Positions 13,081 through 64,000 of a DNA stretch of 64,000 nt are shown piece by piece. The notes under the pieces were generated by a model. The model searched no databases. It saw nothing but the letters and a program-made list of their open reading frames with translations, and was not told where the DNA came from. A program made the position numbers and the translations under genes. The DNA comes from Nannobrachium achirus (lineage: Eukaryota > Chordata > Actinopteri > Myctophiformes > Myctophidae). How positions within the stretch are numbered: the first letter of the stretch is position 1; every line of letters begins with the position of its first letter. The stretch covers positions 5,681,203 through 5,745,202 of the forward strand of contig OY997655.1 in assembly GCA_963921795.1 (NCBI GenBank). Direction: 5' to 3'.

Positions 13081-14269
13081 GAAACAGCGTTTCTCCTCAG
13101 TGGCTGGAGCAATTGATCTGAAATCGCATCACCAATCACCATTAGCATATGAACACACCTAACAGAACTGTGAAGCCCGTTTGTCACTTTCACAAATCAT
13201 ATACTGTATATTAGCATTTTTATGGCATTTTTACCTTCTCCTGCAGTCACGTCTTCTGGTGGGGTCTTGGTTGGCATCACCTCTTTAGCTGGGGTGTGGG
13301 TTGGCATCACGTCTCTGGGTGGGGTGTGGGATGGCACCACGTCTTTGGGTGGGGTCTGGGTTGGCACCACGTCTTTGGGTGGGGTCTGGGTTGGCACCAC
13401 GTCTTTGGGTGGGGTCTGGGTTGGCACCACATCTTTGGGTGGGGTCTGGGTTGGCATCAGGTCAGTGGGTGATGGGGTGTGGGTTGGCATCGTGGTTGGC
13501 ATGGGTGCTGCAGTTATTGAATCTGCTGAACCTGGCACCAGGAACATGGTGGTTTAGCATGGATATCTGGCCACCATGTAGCCTGCATTGATAACATGGT
13601 GACTAGAAGGGCTACACGTGAATGCTAAGAATATAAAGGACGATGGAATGAAGGCGCAATAGATGTGTTATTTCACTTTCCATCGCAACTGGTAAAGATG
13701 CAAAGGCCAGCATAAACCAAAAACAGATGTGGCTTAAACAGCATGAACTTAGTTGATTGGAGCCCCACAGGGGTCTATTCCGGTCCCTTCCTTTTCCCCT
13801 CTATAGGCCTATAGTATACACTAAATATGTGTCTCATCGTGAGCTTTTAGATCTGCTATCTTTGCAGAACTTGAACCTATAGCATCCCTCTTCTGGGGTG
13901 TACATTCTGCTAAAATAGCCGATCTACATAGACCAGAGATTTCTGCAAAGAGATGTGAGGGGGGAAAAAAGAGCAGACCAAGTACAGAGCTGTTGTTTGA
14001 GTGATTAAATCTGTCTTCACTGACATATCATTTAGATTATAGGTTTGAACACAAATGCAAAGATGGTAAATTGTAAAAAGCTATAGAAACCATACACTTA
14101 ATACTATATTTGGGAAATTGTTTCAGCATAATATATGAAAACTAAAAGAAACTCAACACATAAATGCTCATGTTAGTGCATGCATACAGTATGTTATTCA
14201 TAAATGTATCTTACCTGTACAGATGAGTAGGAACATGACATGAACAAGCATTATAACTAGTGTGAGCAT
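1174..14269 (-). CDS. Second 5-HT3-receptor-like subunit gene, 5' part only (three exons seen)
   Basis: Three - strand exons join in frame: 14215-14269 (signal peptide, ends phase 1), 13235-13531 (297 bp, phase 1-1, Thr/Pro-rich repeats) and 1174-1331 (158 bp, phase 1-0). The last is homologous to exon 2 of the + strand receptor: VCSYHDVLTHLD, TRPVLDHTRPT, VELNAILHV. The rest of the gene must lie left of the window; no 45-bp exon 3 was found in positions 1-1165. This gene and the + strand receptor are head to head. Sequence shows the signal peptide, splice sites and homology of the third exon. That the T/P-rich exon belongs to this receptor is inferred from strand, order and phase. An alternative is a separate small secreted mucin-like gene. 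Confidence 0.65.
1352..2062 (-). repeat. Left arm of a ~711-bp inverted repeat pair
   Basis: Reverse complement matches 10523-11234 with only scattered differences; the shared block runs from GTCCGGGAGGCAGGC at 1356 to CTCTTTGCAATACAA at 2062. A 77-codon frame is conserved in both copies but shows no domain. It begins about 20 bp from the receptor exon at 1174-1331. Most likely a dispersed transposon fragment. Confidence 0.8.
2114..2521 (+). repeat. (GT)n followed by a (CTGTA)n satellite
   Basis: (TG)n at 2114-2179, then 2201-2521 built of CTGTA and CTGTACCTTA pentamers and decamers. Any reading frame here is repeat translation. Confidence 0.95.
2617..2906. mobile_element. Foldback MITE
   Basis: AAAAGTGTTTTTATTTTTCATGA and ACTAGTTGTCGTTACAAACA on the left are mirrored by TGTTTGTAATGACAACTAGT and TCATGAAAAAGAAAATCACTTTT on the right, around an unrelated 180-bp centre. 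Confidence 0.75.
3130..3740 (+). repeat. Minisatellites of GGTAGGTAGTTAGATGAGGG and TGCATCTGTAGACCACTG type
   Basis: From about 3130 to 3608, units of roughly 40 bp with (GGTA)n and GATGCAGTATGGTGG. From 3608 to 3740, shorter units TGCATCTGTAGACCACT. No gene. Confidence 0.88.
3742..4105. mobile_element. Dispersed repeat with GTATCGG-rich ends
   Basis: GCGGTATCGGCACTCGAGG and TCGGTACTCGCCCCG at the left and CAGTATCGGTATTCGGTATCGG at the right. The right end continues to GGACATCCCTA. This resembles a widespread fish hAT MITE; exact ends are not fixed. Confidence 0.5.
4742..5312 (+). repeat. tRNA-derived SINE, tandem pair, with (CTGT)n between
   Basis: GCTCAGTGGCCTTGTGGTTA (box A like) and GGGGGTTCAATTCCCCGG (box B) followed by a shared body to TTGGATTGGGGGGG occur at 4754-4900 and 5017-5164. 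The second copy continues to a tail GTCAAATAAACAGATCTTAA with CTTAACT repeats. A (CTGT)n tract spans about 4927-5010. Confidence 0.8.
6538..7678 (+). repeat. Direct repeat pair of ~100 bp
   Basis: GCTGTGTGTGCATCATGAGA, CTTCACACCTCA, GCTGCCAGGACCATTGATAG and AATTTGCATGT occur at 6538-6645 and again at 7588-7678. The DNA between and around (5320-7857) is AT-rich and shows no gene. Confidence 0.75.
7858..7909 (+). repeat. (CT)n microsatellite
   Basis: About 25 uninterrupted CT units. Flanking 7910-9175 shows no gene; a partial GATCTACAAGC hairpin lies at 8199-8256. Confidence 0.95.
9176..9614. mobile_element. hAT-type element, TAGGGTGACC family
   Basis: Starts TAGGGTGACCATATTTCC and ends CTGGTCACCCTA; the 8-bp duplication TGCAAACC (9168-9175 and 9615-9622) is perfect. 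The interior repeats GGGAC motifs. Same family as 45747-46174 but opposite orientation. It lies inside intron 2 of the - strand receptor gene. Confidence 0.9.
10523..11234 (+). repeat. Right arm of the ~711-bp inverted repeat pair
   Basis: Starts TTGTATTGCAAAGAGC and ends GGCCTGCCTCCCGGACTAA. Inverted relative to 1352-2062, about 8.5 kb away, within the same intron. Confidence 0.8.
11252..11541. mobile_element. MITE with AGGGCGCTTTTCGACC ends
   Basis: Left AGGGCGCTTTTCGACC and right GGTGGAAAAGGCCCCT are imperfect inverted termini. The interior is full of GGTTC/GAACC repeats (GAACCGGTTCTGGTTC). Nonautonomous, with no coding potential seen. Confidence 0.6.
12022..12411 (+). repeat. Tandem duplication of a ~205-bp AT-rich block
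   Basis: ATTAAAACATATATTTTCGG, TTCCCTTTTTATTAATATCA and AATGAGGCTATGAA occur in the same order at about 12030-12210 and 12235-12411, with small differences. No gene recognised. Confidence 0.8.
12515..13080. other. Fragment of a GGGGTGCAACGATAC element and (CTGT)n
   Basis: TAGGGGTGCAACGATACATT and repeated ACGATAC motifs mark the left end of a common fish MITE; the right end was not found. A GAGTGT/(CTGT)n tract runs from about 13015 to 13081. No gene. Confidence 0.55.
13235..13531 (-). CDS. Thr/Pro-rich tandem-repeat (mucin-like) exon
   Basis: A 297-bp phase 1-1 exon on the - strand lies between GGTGCCAG and GTAAAA. It encodes about nine 10-residue repeats of the type PTQTPPKDVV, made of 30-bp DNA units. 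The repeats are rich in Thr and Pro with alternating Lys/Asp, as in O-glycosylated stalks. Preserved frame, splice sites and phase argue for coding use. The array is likely length-polymorphic because the units are nearly identical. The product would be extracellular if joined to the signal peptide at 14215-14269. Confidence 0.65.
14215..14269 (-). CDS. Paralogous receptor exon 1: signal peptide
   Basis: On the - strand an ATG (first base 14269) opens MLTLVIMLVHVMFLLICT, a typical signal peptide, and ends in phase 1 at ACAG/GTAAGA. The next - strand exon begins in the matching phase. Confidence 0.7.
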
Positions 14270-14809
14270 GGCTGTGTGTGGAGACTGAGATGAGTGTTTC
14301 TCCTCCGAGCCACACGTTAAGTGAGTGTTAAGAAATCAACAGCCTCCAGTCCCAGCTCTTACCCACACTAGAGGAGGGCAGAGCAGGATATCAGTGGTCT
14401 TAATCATAGTGTAATAAACATATGATAACAAAGGTCACTCCCTCAATTATAGCTCTGGTCCAGAGTGTTAGCGAGGTCTGGCTAACACTCTGCCAGGAAG
14501 CAGGTTCAGATACAAGACCAGGAATTCCATTGCCCCTAAGAGGGCTCCACTTCAGTCAAAATAAACTAAATTACTTTTGCTACTCACCTAAAAAAAGGTA
14601 GTTTTGCGTTGTTGAAAGTCTATTCTCCGCAGTGGGAAACCTCTCAGCACCCCACCCACTCTGTAAAATACAACATTTTTGTCATGAAATAAAATACATC
14701 CAACTCGACCGCCTGAGTTGAGTATTTTTATTTCCATGTTGCATGTCTGAGGCGGTGCCTTGTTATTGTGGTGTAATACAAAGTGGAGAGCAGGACATGG
14801 ATGAGAACA

Positions 14810-16011
14810 GGCACCTGCACACATAGACATCAAAGCGACTGTAAAAAGTGCCCTCTCCAGACCTTTTAACTATGGAGAAAGAAATGCAAAAGCCCTCTTT
14901 CCATGCCATACCAGAAGGCAGCATTCAAGATAATTACCTTGTCCAAACACTCCTAAACTCGAATGCAGCATCTTATGCTGAAAGAATTGCCCTCTCTGTG
15001 TAGAAATCCATGCCGTTACGCCACATCTCCAGTATTGACTTGATTTCAATGTGGTATCGAACTATGAAAAATAGCAGACCTCCAAGCTCACAACGCGTCG
15101 CAGCATGACACGTTGTGAGCTTGGAGGTCTGCTATTTTCGATATTTCCACCAAAAGGTTCTTTTAGAAATTTCACCCCCTGCCTCTCTAACTTTCTCTGC
15201 ACGTCCCTGGATGAGAAGATGGCAGCAGTGGACGCTGGGCCCTCTCTCTTCTTACTACTACTAACCCTAACTAGTAGTAGTAGGCCTAGTAGTAGTAGTA
15301 GTAGTATAGGATCAGAATCAGAATCTTTATTGTCACTTCTACCACTTTTTCTAGTCACATGATCAAATACTGGATTCTGATTGGTTTAAAACAGTGGTAA
15401 ATCAGGCAACTCCAGTGACTTTCTCAAAGTCCCCGGATGCGTTGTCATGCAAATGAGGCACATTTCCACAACGCATCCGGGGAAACTCGCCTGGCGGCTC
15501 GCGGCACAACCCTGAAACAGTGGTAAATCAGCCAACAACCCACTCCCTCTCATGGTAAATGGCTTACATAGCCTATACAGGTTTACAGGTGTCACTAGAA
15601 ATGCACTCTGTCGAGGTGCCAGCTTGTGCCTTGCACACAAGTATGCCATGAATGACCTAATTCTGCACAAGCAGAGCACGCCATGACTGCTGGCACCACC
15701 GCTTAAAAAAAACATATATATAAATATTATGATATATTGTGGTAAAAATACCAGCACATACAGTATCACCACTGGGGATGCCAGTGACAACATTTTGTTT
15801 ATTATTTCCATAGAACTATAGTAATAGTAGTAGTTACTAGTCATAATGTTGCTACTTCTCAGTAGCAGCCTATCGGTGTCAGTTAACATTCCAACACAGG
15901 GAGCTACTGGAGGATAAAAGCTCTTCCTGTTTGCCTGCTCAGGAATGTCCCTGGTGACGTCCCATCTTTAGACATCCTGTTGTGCTTGTCCTGCACGCAC
16001 GCACGCACACA

Positions 16012-16074
<63 letters not shown>

Positions 16075-17985
16075 TGCACGACAGCCTGCTGTCGTGCAGG
16101 AATGGTGGCTGTCATTGAGTGAGTGGTTCTCAACTTGGCACAGGGCAGGCCGATATGTCTAACTATTCATTGCGTGAATATCTGTCTGTCCATCTGTCCG
16201 TTCGTCTGACTATCTGCATTCTGACATCACTGATACTACACAGTTTCGCCACCATGGTATCCGTCTATCTGCATGCTACTCTGACGTCATACTCTGAGGT
16301 CATAGTACTGACATCACAGAGTGTCCCGGACACGGAACACCATATATGGGCATAAAGATCTGCCCAAAACTGGCGCCCAAAACTGGCACTCCAACATGGA
16401 ACACCATATATGGGCATAAAGATCTGCTCAATCGCGTCGCGTTGTGAGTTTGTAGATCGACTATTTTCATTACTTTTCTAACATTTTCTAATTGCTTGAA
16501 TTTCGTAGATTTTTATTTTATTTAATCATTAAATCATTTTTTTCTGTTTTTTGAAAATGTTCTGATGTAATAATAATAATTATAAAAAACAAAACGTAAA
16601 AAACAAAACGTAAAAAAAAGAATAATTAAGGGACCCATAATAATGTGTCCGCGACCCACAAATGGGTCCCGACCCAGTGCTTGGGAACCAGTGTGCACAC
16701 ACAGACATCAGAGGGGGCTTGAGCCCCTGCCCTTTCATCCGCCTGTAAAAAGTTCCCTCTCCAGCACCAAGAATGCAGGTTTTACTATGGCGAAAGAAAG
16801 GCCCCCTCTTTCCATGCCATACCTGAAGGCAGCATTCAAGAGAATTGCCTTGTCCATACTCTGTTGAACCTAAATGCAGCGTCTTAAGTTGAAAGAATTG
16901 CTGTGTAGAAATCTTGCCATTACGCCACATCTCCAATATTGACTTAATTATGCTTAACTCAGTTTGGTATCAAGCACCAAAAATAGCCGACCTCCAAGGT
17001 CTGCTATTTTCGATATTTTCACCAAAAGGCCCTTTTAGAAATTTCAGCCCCTGCCTCTCTAAAGGGCTTTGCACAGGGGTCCGTTGCGCTTTTTTTTCTT
17101 TCTGTTTGCTGCATGATTAAAACACATTGGATTTGGTGTGCAATGCTGTGCGGAATCCGCACTGCGGATCTCAAAAGCAGTCATAAAAGGAGTTTTTACC
17201 GCACGCGAAAAGACGCACAAATCGAACTGGGTTCGATCTGGAGAAAAACGCCCTGCCGCAGCCACTTGCCGCACAGCGAATTTGGAGCAGGTGTGCATGC
17301 AGTCACATAGAATCATTGTTTTCTAAAAAAAAAATCAAACCTGGGTTCGAAGTGAAGCGGTGAACTTTTATTCTGTGTGTTCTAGAGTTATGAACTCTGT
17401 GATCTGTACATTCTTTATATTCTGAATTAATTAATGATTTTATCTGGAGGGCCGAATTGTCATGTGAAGCTTGACCAATCCTCAAAGTATCCAATCATCA
17501 GACCGGGACGGACACTACACACATACGTACGTACGTACGGACGGACGGACGGACGGACGGACGTACGGGACAGATAAAACCTGTTCATTCTGGACTGATA
17601 TGACCATATATGGACATGGGACACACATTTTGTTTTAACCCTATTCATTCTGGACTGATATTCTGGACGTACAGGACAGATAAAACCTGTTCATTCTGGA
17701 CTGGAATGACCATATATGGACATGAGGTGACAGACATTTTGTTTTTGATAAAACCTGTTCATTCTGGACTGGGATGACCATATATGGACATGAAACACAC
17801 ATTTTGTTTTTGAAAAAACCTGTTCATTCTGGACTGAAATGACCATATATGGGCGTGGGACACACAAAGCCACTCATTGGAAGCGGCTTTCACCGCTTAA
17901 AAAAAATGAAATGGTCTATTTTTTCCGTGCGAAAAAATGCGTGCAATGTGTGTGCAAAGCCCTCAACACTATCTGCACGTCCCTG
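14810..17985. other. Nested transposon fragments between the receptor and elongase genes
   Basis: Two copies of a dispersed unit (CTCTCCAGACC or CTCTCCAGCACC, CCATGCCATACC, GAAGGCAGCATTCAAG, CCATTACGCCACATCTCC) at about 14840-15060 and 16690-16980 are followed by a GACCTCCAAGC hairpin and a TGCACGTCCCTG end. A second element with AGGGCTTTGCACA ends is nested at about 17059-17964. Also present are (ACGC)n at 15994-16073 and a ~100-bp direct repeat at 16330-16425. No host gene recognised. Confidence 0.6.
17500..17870 (+). repeat. ~64-bp minisatellite
   Basis: Units of CCTGTTCATTCTGGACTG, ATGACCATATATGGACATG and CACACATTTTGTTTT repeat about five times, preceded by (ACGG)n at 17521-17566. Confidence 0.9.
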
Positions 17986-17996
17986 CTCCAGAGAAC

Positions 17997-18941
17997 CTAA
18001 TCCTTCTTTTTGCTCCAGGAGCGCCAGGAGCTGCCATCCTCCTGCTGGGCAGAGCCATCTCCGGCGGCCACGTCGGCGACGCCGCCGTTCCCTCGGCTCC
18101 GCTCGTCATCGGCGCCGCCGTTCTTCTCGGGCAGCCGCCGCTGCTTGCCCTCCTCCTTCACGTACGCCTGGAGCCAGAAGTTGGAGAAGAGCGCGAAGAA
18201 GACCACGCCGTACACCCAGACCAGGTGGACGACGGCGGGGAACTGGTAGTCGCACGCCTCCATGACGTAGTACTGGCCGGCGTGGAGCGAGATCAGCACG
18301 AACTGGAGCATCTGCAGCGCCGTCAGGTGCCTCTTCCACCAGAGGAAGCGGGCGAGGCGCGGCCCGCACGCCGCCAGGCCGTAGTACAAGTACATGACCA
18401 CGTGCACCGCCGAGTTGAGCATGGCGTGGAAGGAGCCCATGCCGCCGGGCGCCAGGCGCACGCCCCACCACCACGTCCAGGGCATGACGGCGTGGTGGAA
18501 CACGTGCAGGAAGGTGATCTGCCGCGGCCTCTTCCGCAGCACGAAGAACACCGTGTCGCAAAGCTCCACGATCTTGGAGAACCAGAAGAGCCAGGCCACG
18601 CGGACCATGCGCAGTGCCTCGGCGCCCTCCGAGGTGTCCACGGGGTCGCAGCGCCACGTGTACGAGGTGGCCCAGCCGGACGCCAGGAACTCGCGCACGA
18701 TGAACGCCGACAGCGCCACCAGAGAGAAGTTGTAGACGACCATGGCTCCGCGGAGCTGGAAGGGCCGGCGTAGGGCCATGAGGCGAGGCCCCAGGTACAG
18801 CACGAACAGCAGGTAGCCCAGCAGGATGGCGCTCATCGGGACGGGGCCGTCCATCAGCGGGTAGGACTCGAGCCGCGGGTCCATCGCCGCCACGGTCTGG
18901 CCGTAGAGCTCCGCCAGTCGCTGTCCCATCTCCTGGAGCAT
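17997..18941 (-). CDS. elovl1: ELOVL1-like very-long-chain fatty acid elongase, intronless
   Basis: One uninterrupted - strand frame of 314 aa from ATG 18941 to TAG at 17997. It has the elongase signature HVFHH (about 146-150), a D-P-R-x-x-x-Y-P-L-M start, [46 protein letters not shown] and several membrane spans. These blocks resemble vertebrate ELOVL1 more than ELOVL7. Such enzymes condense malonyl-CoA with long-chain acyl-CoA in the endoplasmic reticulum; the C-terminal SKKKD fits a KKXX retrieval signal. Vertebrate elovl1 normally has several coding introns, so this is probably an expressed-type retrogene; the frame is intact. The sequence is far more GC-rich than its surroundings and has a C-terminal Gly/Ala/Asp/Ser-rich extension. 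An AG at the 5' side (TGTGGGGCAG) suggests a possible 5' UTR intron. A transposon end lies about 12 bp past the stop. Confidence 0.87.
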   Translation of the reverse strand: MLQEMGQRLAELYGQTVAAMDPRLESYPLMDGPVPMSAILLGYLLFVLYLGPRLMALRRPFQLRGAMVVYNFSLVALSAFIVREFLASGWATSYTWRCDPVDTSEGAEALRMVRVAWLFWFSKIVELCDTVFFVLRKRPRQITFLHVFHHAVMPWTWWWGVRLAPGGMGSFHAMLNSAVHVVMYLYYGLAACGPRLARFLWWKRHLTALQMLQFVLISLHAGQYYVMEACDYQFPAVVHLVWVYGVVFFALFSNFWLQAYVKEEGKQRRLPEKNGGADDERSRGNGGVADVAAGDGSAQQEDGSSWRSWSKKKD

Positions 18942-18977
18942 TGTTTGGAGCTGGTGTTCTTTCACTGCCCCACACAA

Positions 18978-23580
<4,603 letters not shown>

Positions 23581-23585
23581 CCAAA

Positions 23586-23952
<367 letters not shown>

Positions 23953-24004
23953 CTCTCTGCCTCAGCTCTGCTCTCATAAGCTTCCTCAGACACTGGATGA
24001 GAAG

Positions 24005-62600
<38,596 letters not shown>

Positions 62601-62601
62601 A

Positions 62602-63463
62602 ATCTACACATGATATGATATAGTGATATGATATAGTACTTTATTGTCAGTTCACACTGAAATTTGTCTTGCGACACAGCAGCCATGTATGCGAAACATA
62701 ACATATATACAAACATTTAACATAGGTAACAAAAACAAGACAGGTTTACATACATAAGGATAATATAGACAAGAGCAGTGTCCACCGCCAAGCCTACCTC
62801 TGGCCAAGCTCCTGATTAAGCCTTGAAGTCGACTGATGGACAAAGGACCTTTTTAGTCTGACCTTATTGTATTCTGGACTGGAACACCGTATCTCCTTCC
62901 TGAAGGCAGCAACCTATATTCTCTAAGCAACACATGGCTACTATTAGAGGTAATATTTCTTGCCAACCTTAGAATGCTGTTATCATACGTAGTCGTATAT
63001 AGCCTCTGAAATGGTTGTCCAACTATCTTTGAACAAATGTTCAGTTGTTGCAGCAGTTGTGTCACTTTAGGGCTGCAGACAAGCATCCATACCAGGTGGT
63101 ACTACAGTACTGAAGAACACTCATAATAACATCCATACCAGGTGGTACTACAGTACTGAAGAACACTCATAATGACAGACGTGAAAAACATAAGAAGAAT
63201 CTGTCTACTAGCACCAAATGATGTTAAACGGCGAAGGAAGTAGATTCTTTGCTTTGTTTTCTTACACACATATTCAATCTGATCTTTCCATGACAAAAGA
63301 TGGTCTATTACTACTCCGAGGTATGTATACGAACATACCTGGTTGATCTGTTCACCATGAATAGTAATGGGAGATCTGTGTGTATCTGGTGGTGCACCAA
63401 AAACAATCTCTTCTGTCTTCTTTGTGTTAATGATGAGAGCGTTGTTATCACTCCATTCAACCA
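62602..63463 (-). mobile_element. 5'-truncated LINE (CR1/L2/Rex-like) inserted at the receptor stop codon
   Basis: The - strand encodes the C-terminal part of a reverse transcriptase ORF: NTKKTEEIVFG, YTYLGVVIDHLLSWKDQI, YFLRRLTSFG, then HVLLREYRLLPSGRRYGVP in a shifted frame. It is flanked by a 26-bp duplication (62576-62601 and 63464-63489, one mismatch) comprising the end of receptor exon 11. A 3' tail with ATATGATATAGTG repeats lies at the left. An internal tandem duplication of about 46 bp (63083-63171) breaks its frame. Confidence 0.85.
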
Positions 63464-63489
63464 CATGTATGTGAAATGGAGCACTTAGA

Positions 63490-64000
63490 TAACAACACAC
63501 CACTGTTAAGCTTCTGATCTGATGCATGCCATGTGTTTCCACTTGCCTTAAAATGTTGATGAAAATATTAAATATAATGTCTATGTACAGAAAGGCAACC
63601 ATTTACAATTTAGGCATTTAGCCATTAGTTGCTCCTAAATCCAGATTTTGTCTTTTTGAATAATAACAGTAATATCATATCGATATCAAGTACAAGACTC
63701 ATGTTCAATAGTAAATTATATTAAAAAAGGTGTATTTACAGAGTGACGTAACATTCACACATTCAACATAAAGAAATGCTCAGGTCTGATAAACCTTTTA
63801 TGTGGTATAGCCCAGGGGTTTTCAAAGTGGGTGACGGGGCACCCTGGGGTGCCGCGACGGCAGTCCAGGGGTGCCGCAAGATCATTTGATAATATTTGGA
63901 ATTTATTTGGACACTTGGACAAAAAGATGTAGTATCATTTTAAACTTAATTACTTTCAGTCAGTTATTTTCAGTCAGTTCTAACCAAAATGGCTATTATC
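63490..64000 (+). other. Sequence after the LINE; probable receptor 3' UTR, no gene seen
   Basis: Continuation of the receptor 3' region after the target-site duplication. AT-rich. The last 200 bp contain a fragment of a dispersed repeat (GGTTTTCAAAGTGGGTGACG, GGTGCCGC). No clear polyadenylation site was pinned down. Confidence 0.5.

Noticed and set aside
15062-15362. Small protein with Ser/Leu runs on either strand
   Set aside because: Arises from a (TAG)n/(TAC)n repeat and a transposon hairpin; no splice sites or conserved domain.
18106-18975. Alternative long frames overlapping the elongase on both strands
   Set aside because: High GC content creates shadow frames; only the frame with HVFHH and the membrane segments matches a family.
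18942-18977. Upstream extension of the elongase to 18977
   Set aside because: The frame is open but the codon there is TTG, and the region contains an AG acceptor-like site. The first ATG is at 18941.
63300-63488. Second gene ending in MYVKWST
   Set aside because: The end is the target-site duplication of the receptor stop region; the rest is antisense LINE sequence.

Overview
The window reads as intron-rich, transposon-rich vertebrate DNA, almost certainly from a teleost fish. It has GT-AG introns, many (CA)n and (GT)n microsatellites, tRNA-derived SINEs, hAT-, piggyBac- and Kolobok-like DNA transposons and a 5'-truncated LINE. The species cannot be named from sequence alone.

Three host genes can be supported. 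(1) A complete 11-exon Cys-loop ligand-gated channel subunit, 5-HT3-receptor-like, runs on the + strand from 24005 to 62600. All exon phases join and the assembled product is 451 aa, with signal peptide, Cys-loop, four membrane segments and a stop. (2) The 5' part of a paralogous receptor gene runs on the - strand, with a signal-peptide exon at 14215-14269, an unusual Thr/Pro-rich tandem-repeat exon at 13235-13531 and the first ligand-binding exon at 1174-1331; the rest lies off the left edge. The two receptors are arranged head to head about 9.7 kb apart. (3) Between them lies an intronless, GC-rich ELOVL1-like fatty-acid elongase on the - strand (17997-18941), probably a retrogene.

Intron 3 of the + strand receptor holds a 7,878-bp Kolobok-type transposon (27824-35701, TTAA target site, about 390-bp terminal inverted repeats). 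It carries two convergent spliced genes: a nine-exon THAP-domain transposase (- strand, 732 codons, one in-frame stop) and a second gene whose product resembles the cytoplasmic 'ballast' domain of the P2X7 receptor (+ strand, broken by a SINE and a frameshift).

The most unusual feature is that four consecutive receptor exons (5, 6, 7 and 8) are each followed by a different minisatellite whose unit is the 3' end of that exon plus its own 5' splice site (units of 41, 21, 52 and 47 bp). The start of exon 9 with its acceptor is also duplicated, and intron 10 carries about 9.6 kb of a 40-bp satellite with higher-order repeats. hAT-type elements have inserted at the repeated splice sites, and their target-site duplications contain splice-site sequence. 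A palindromic hairpin family built on GATCTACAAGCTCACAACG occurs roughly 20 times, usually inside other transposons. The remaining intergenic and intronic DNA is mostly transposon fragments and simple repeats.
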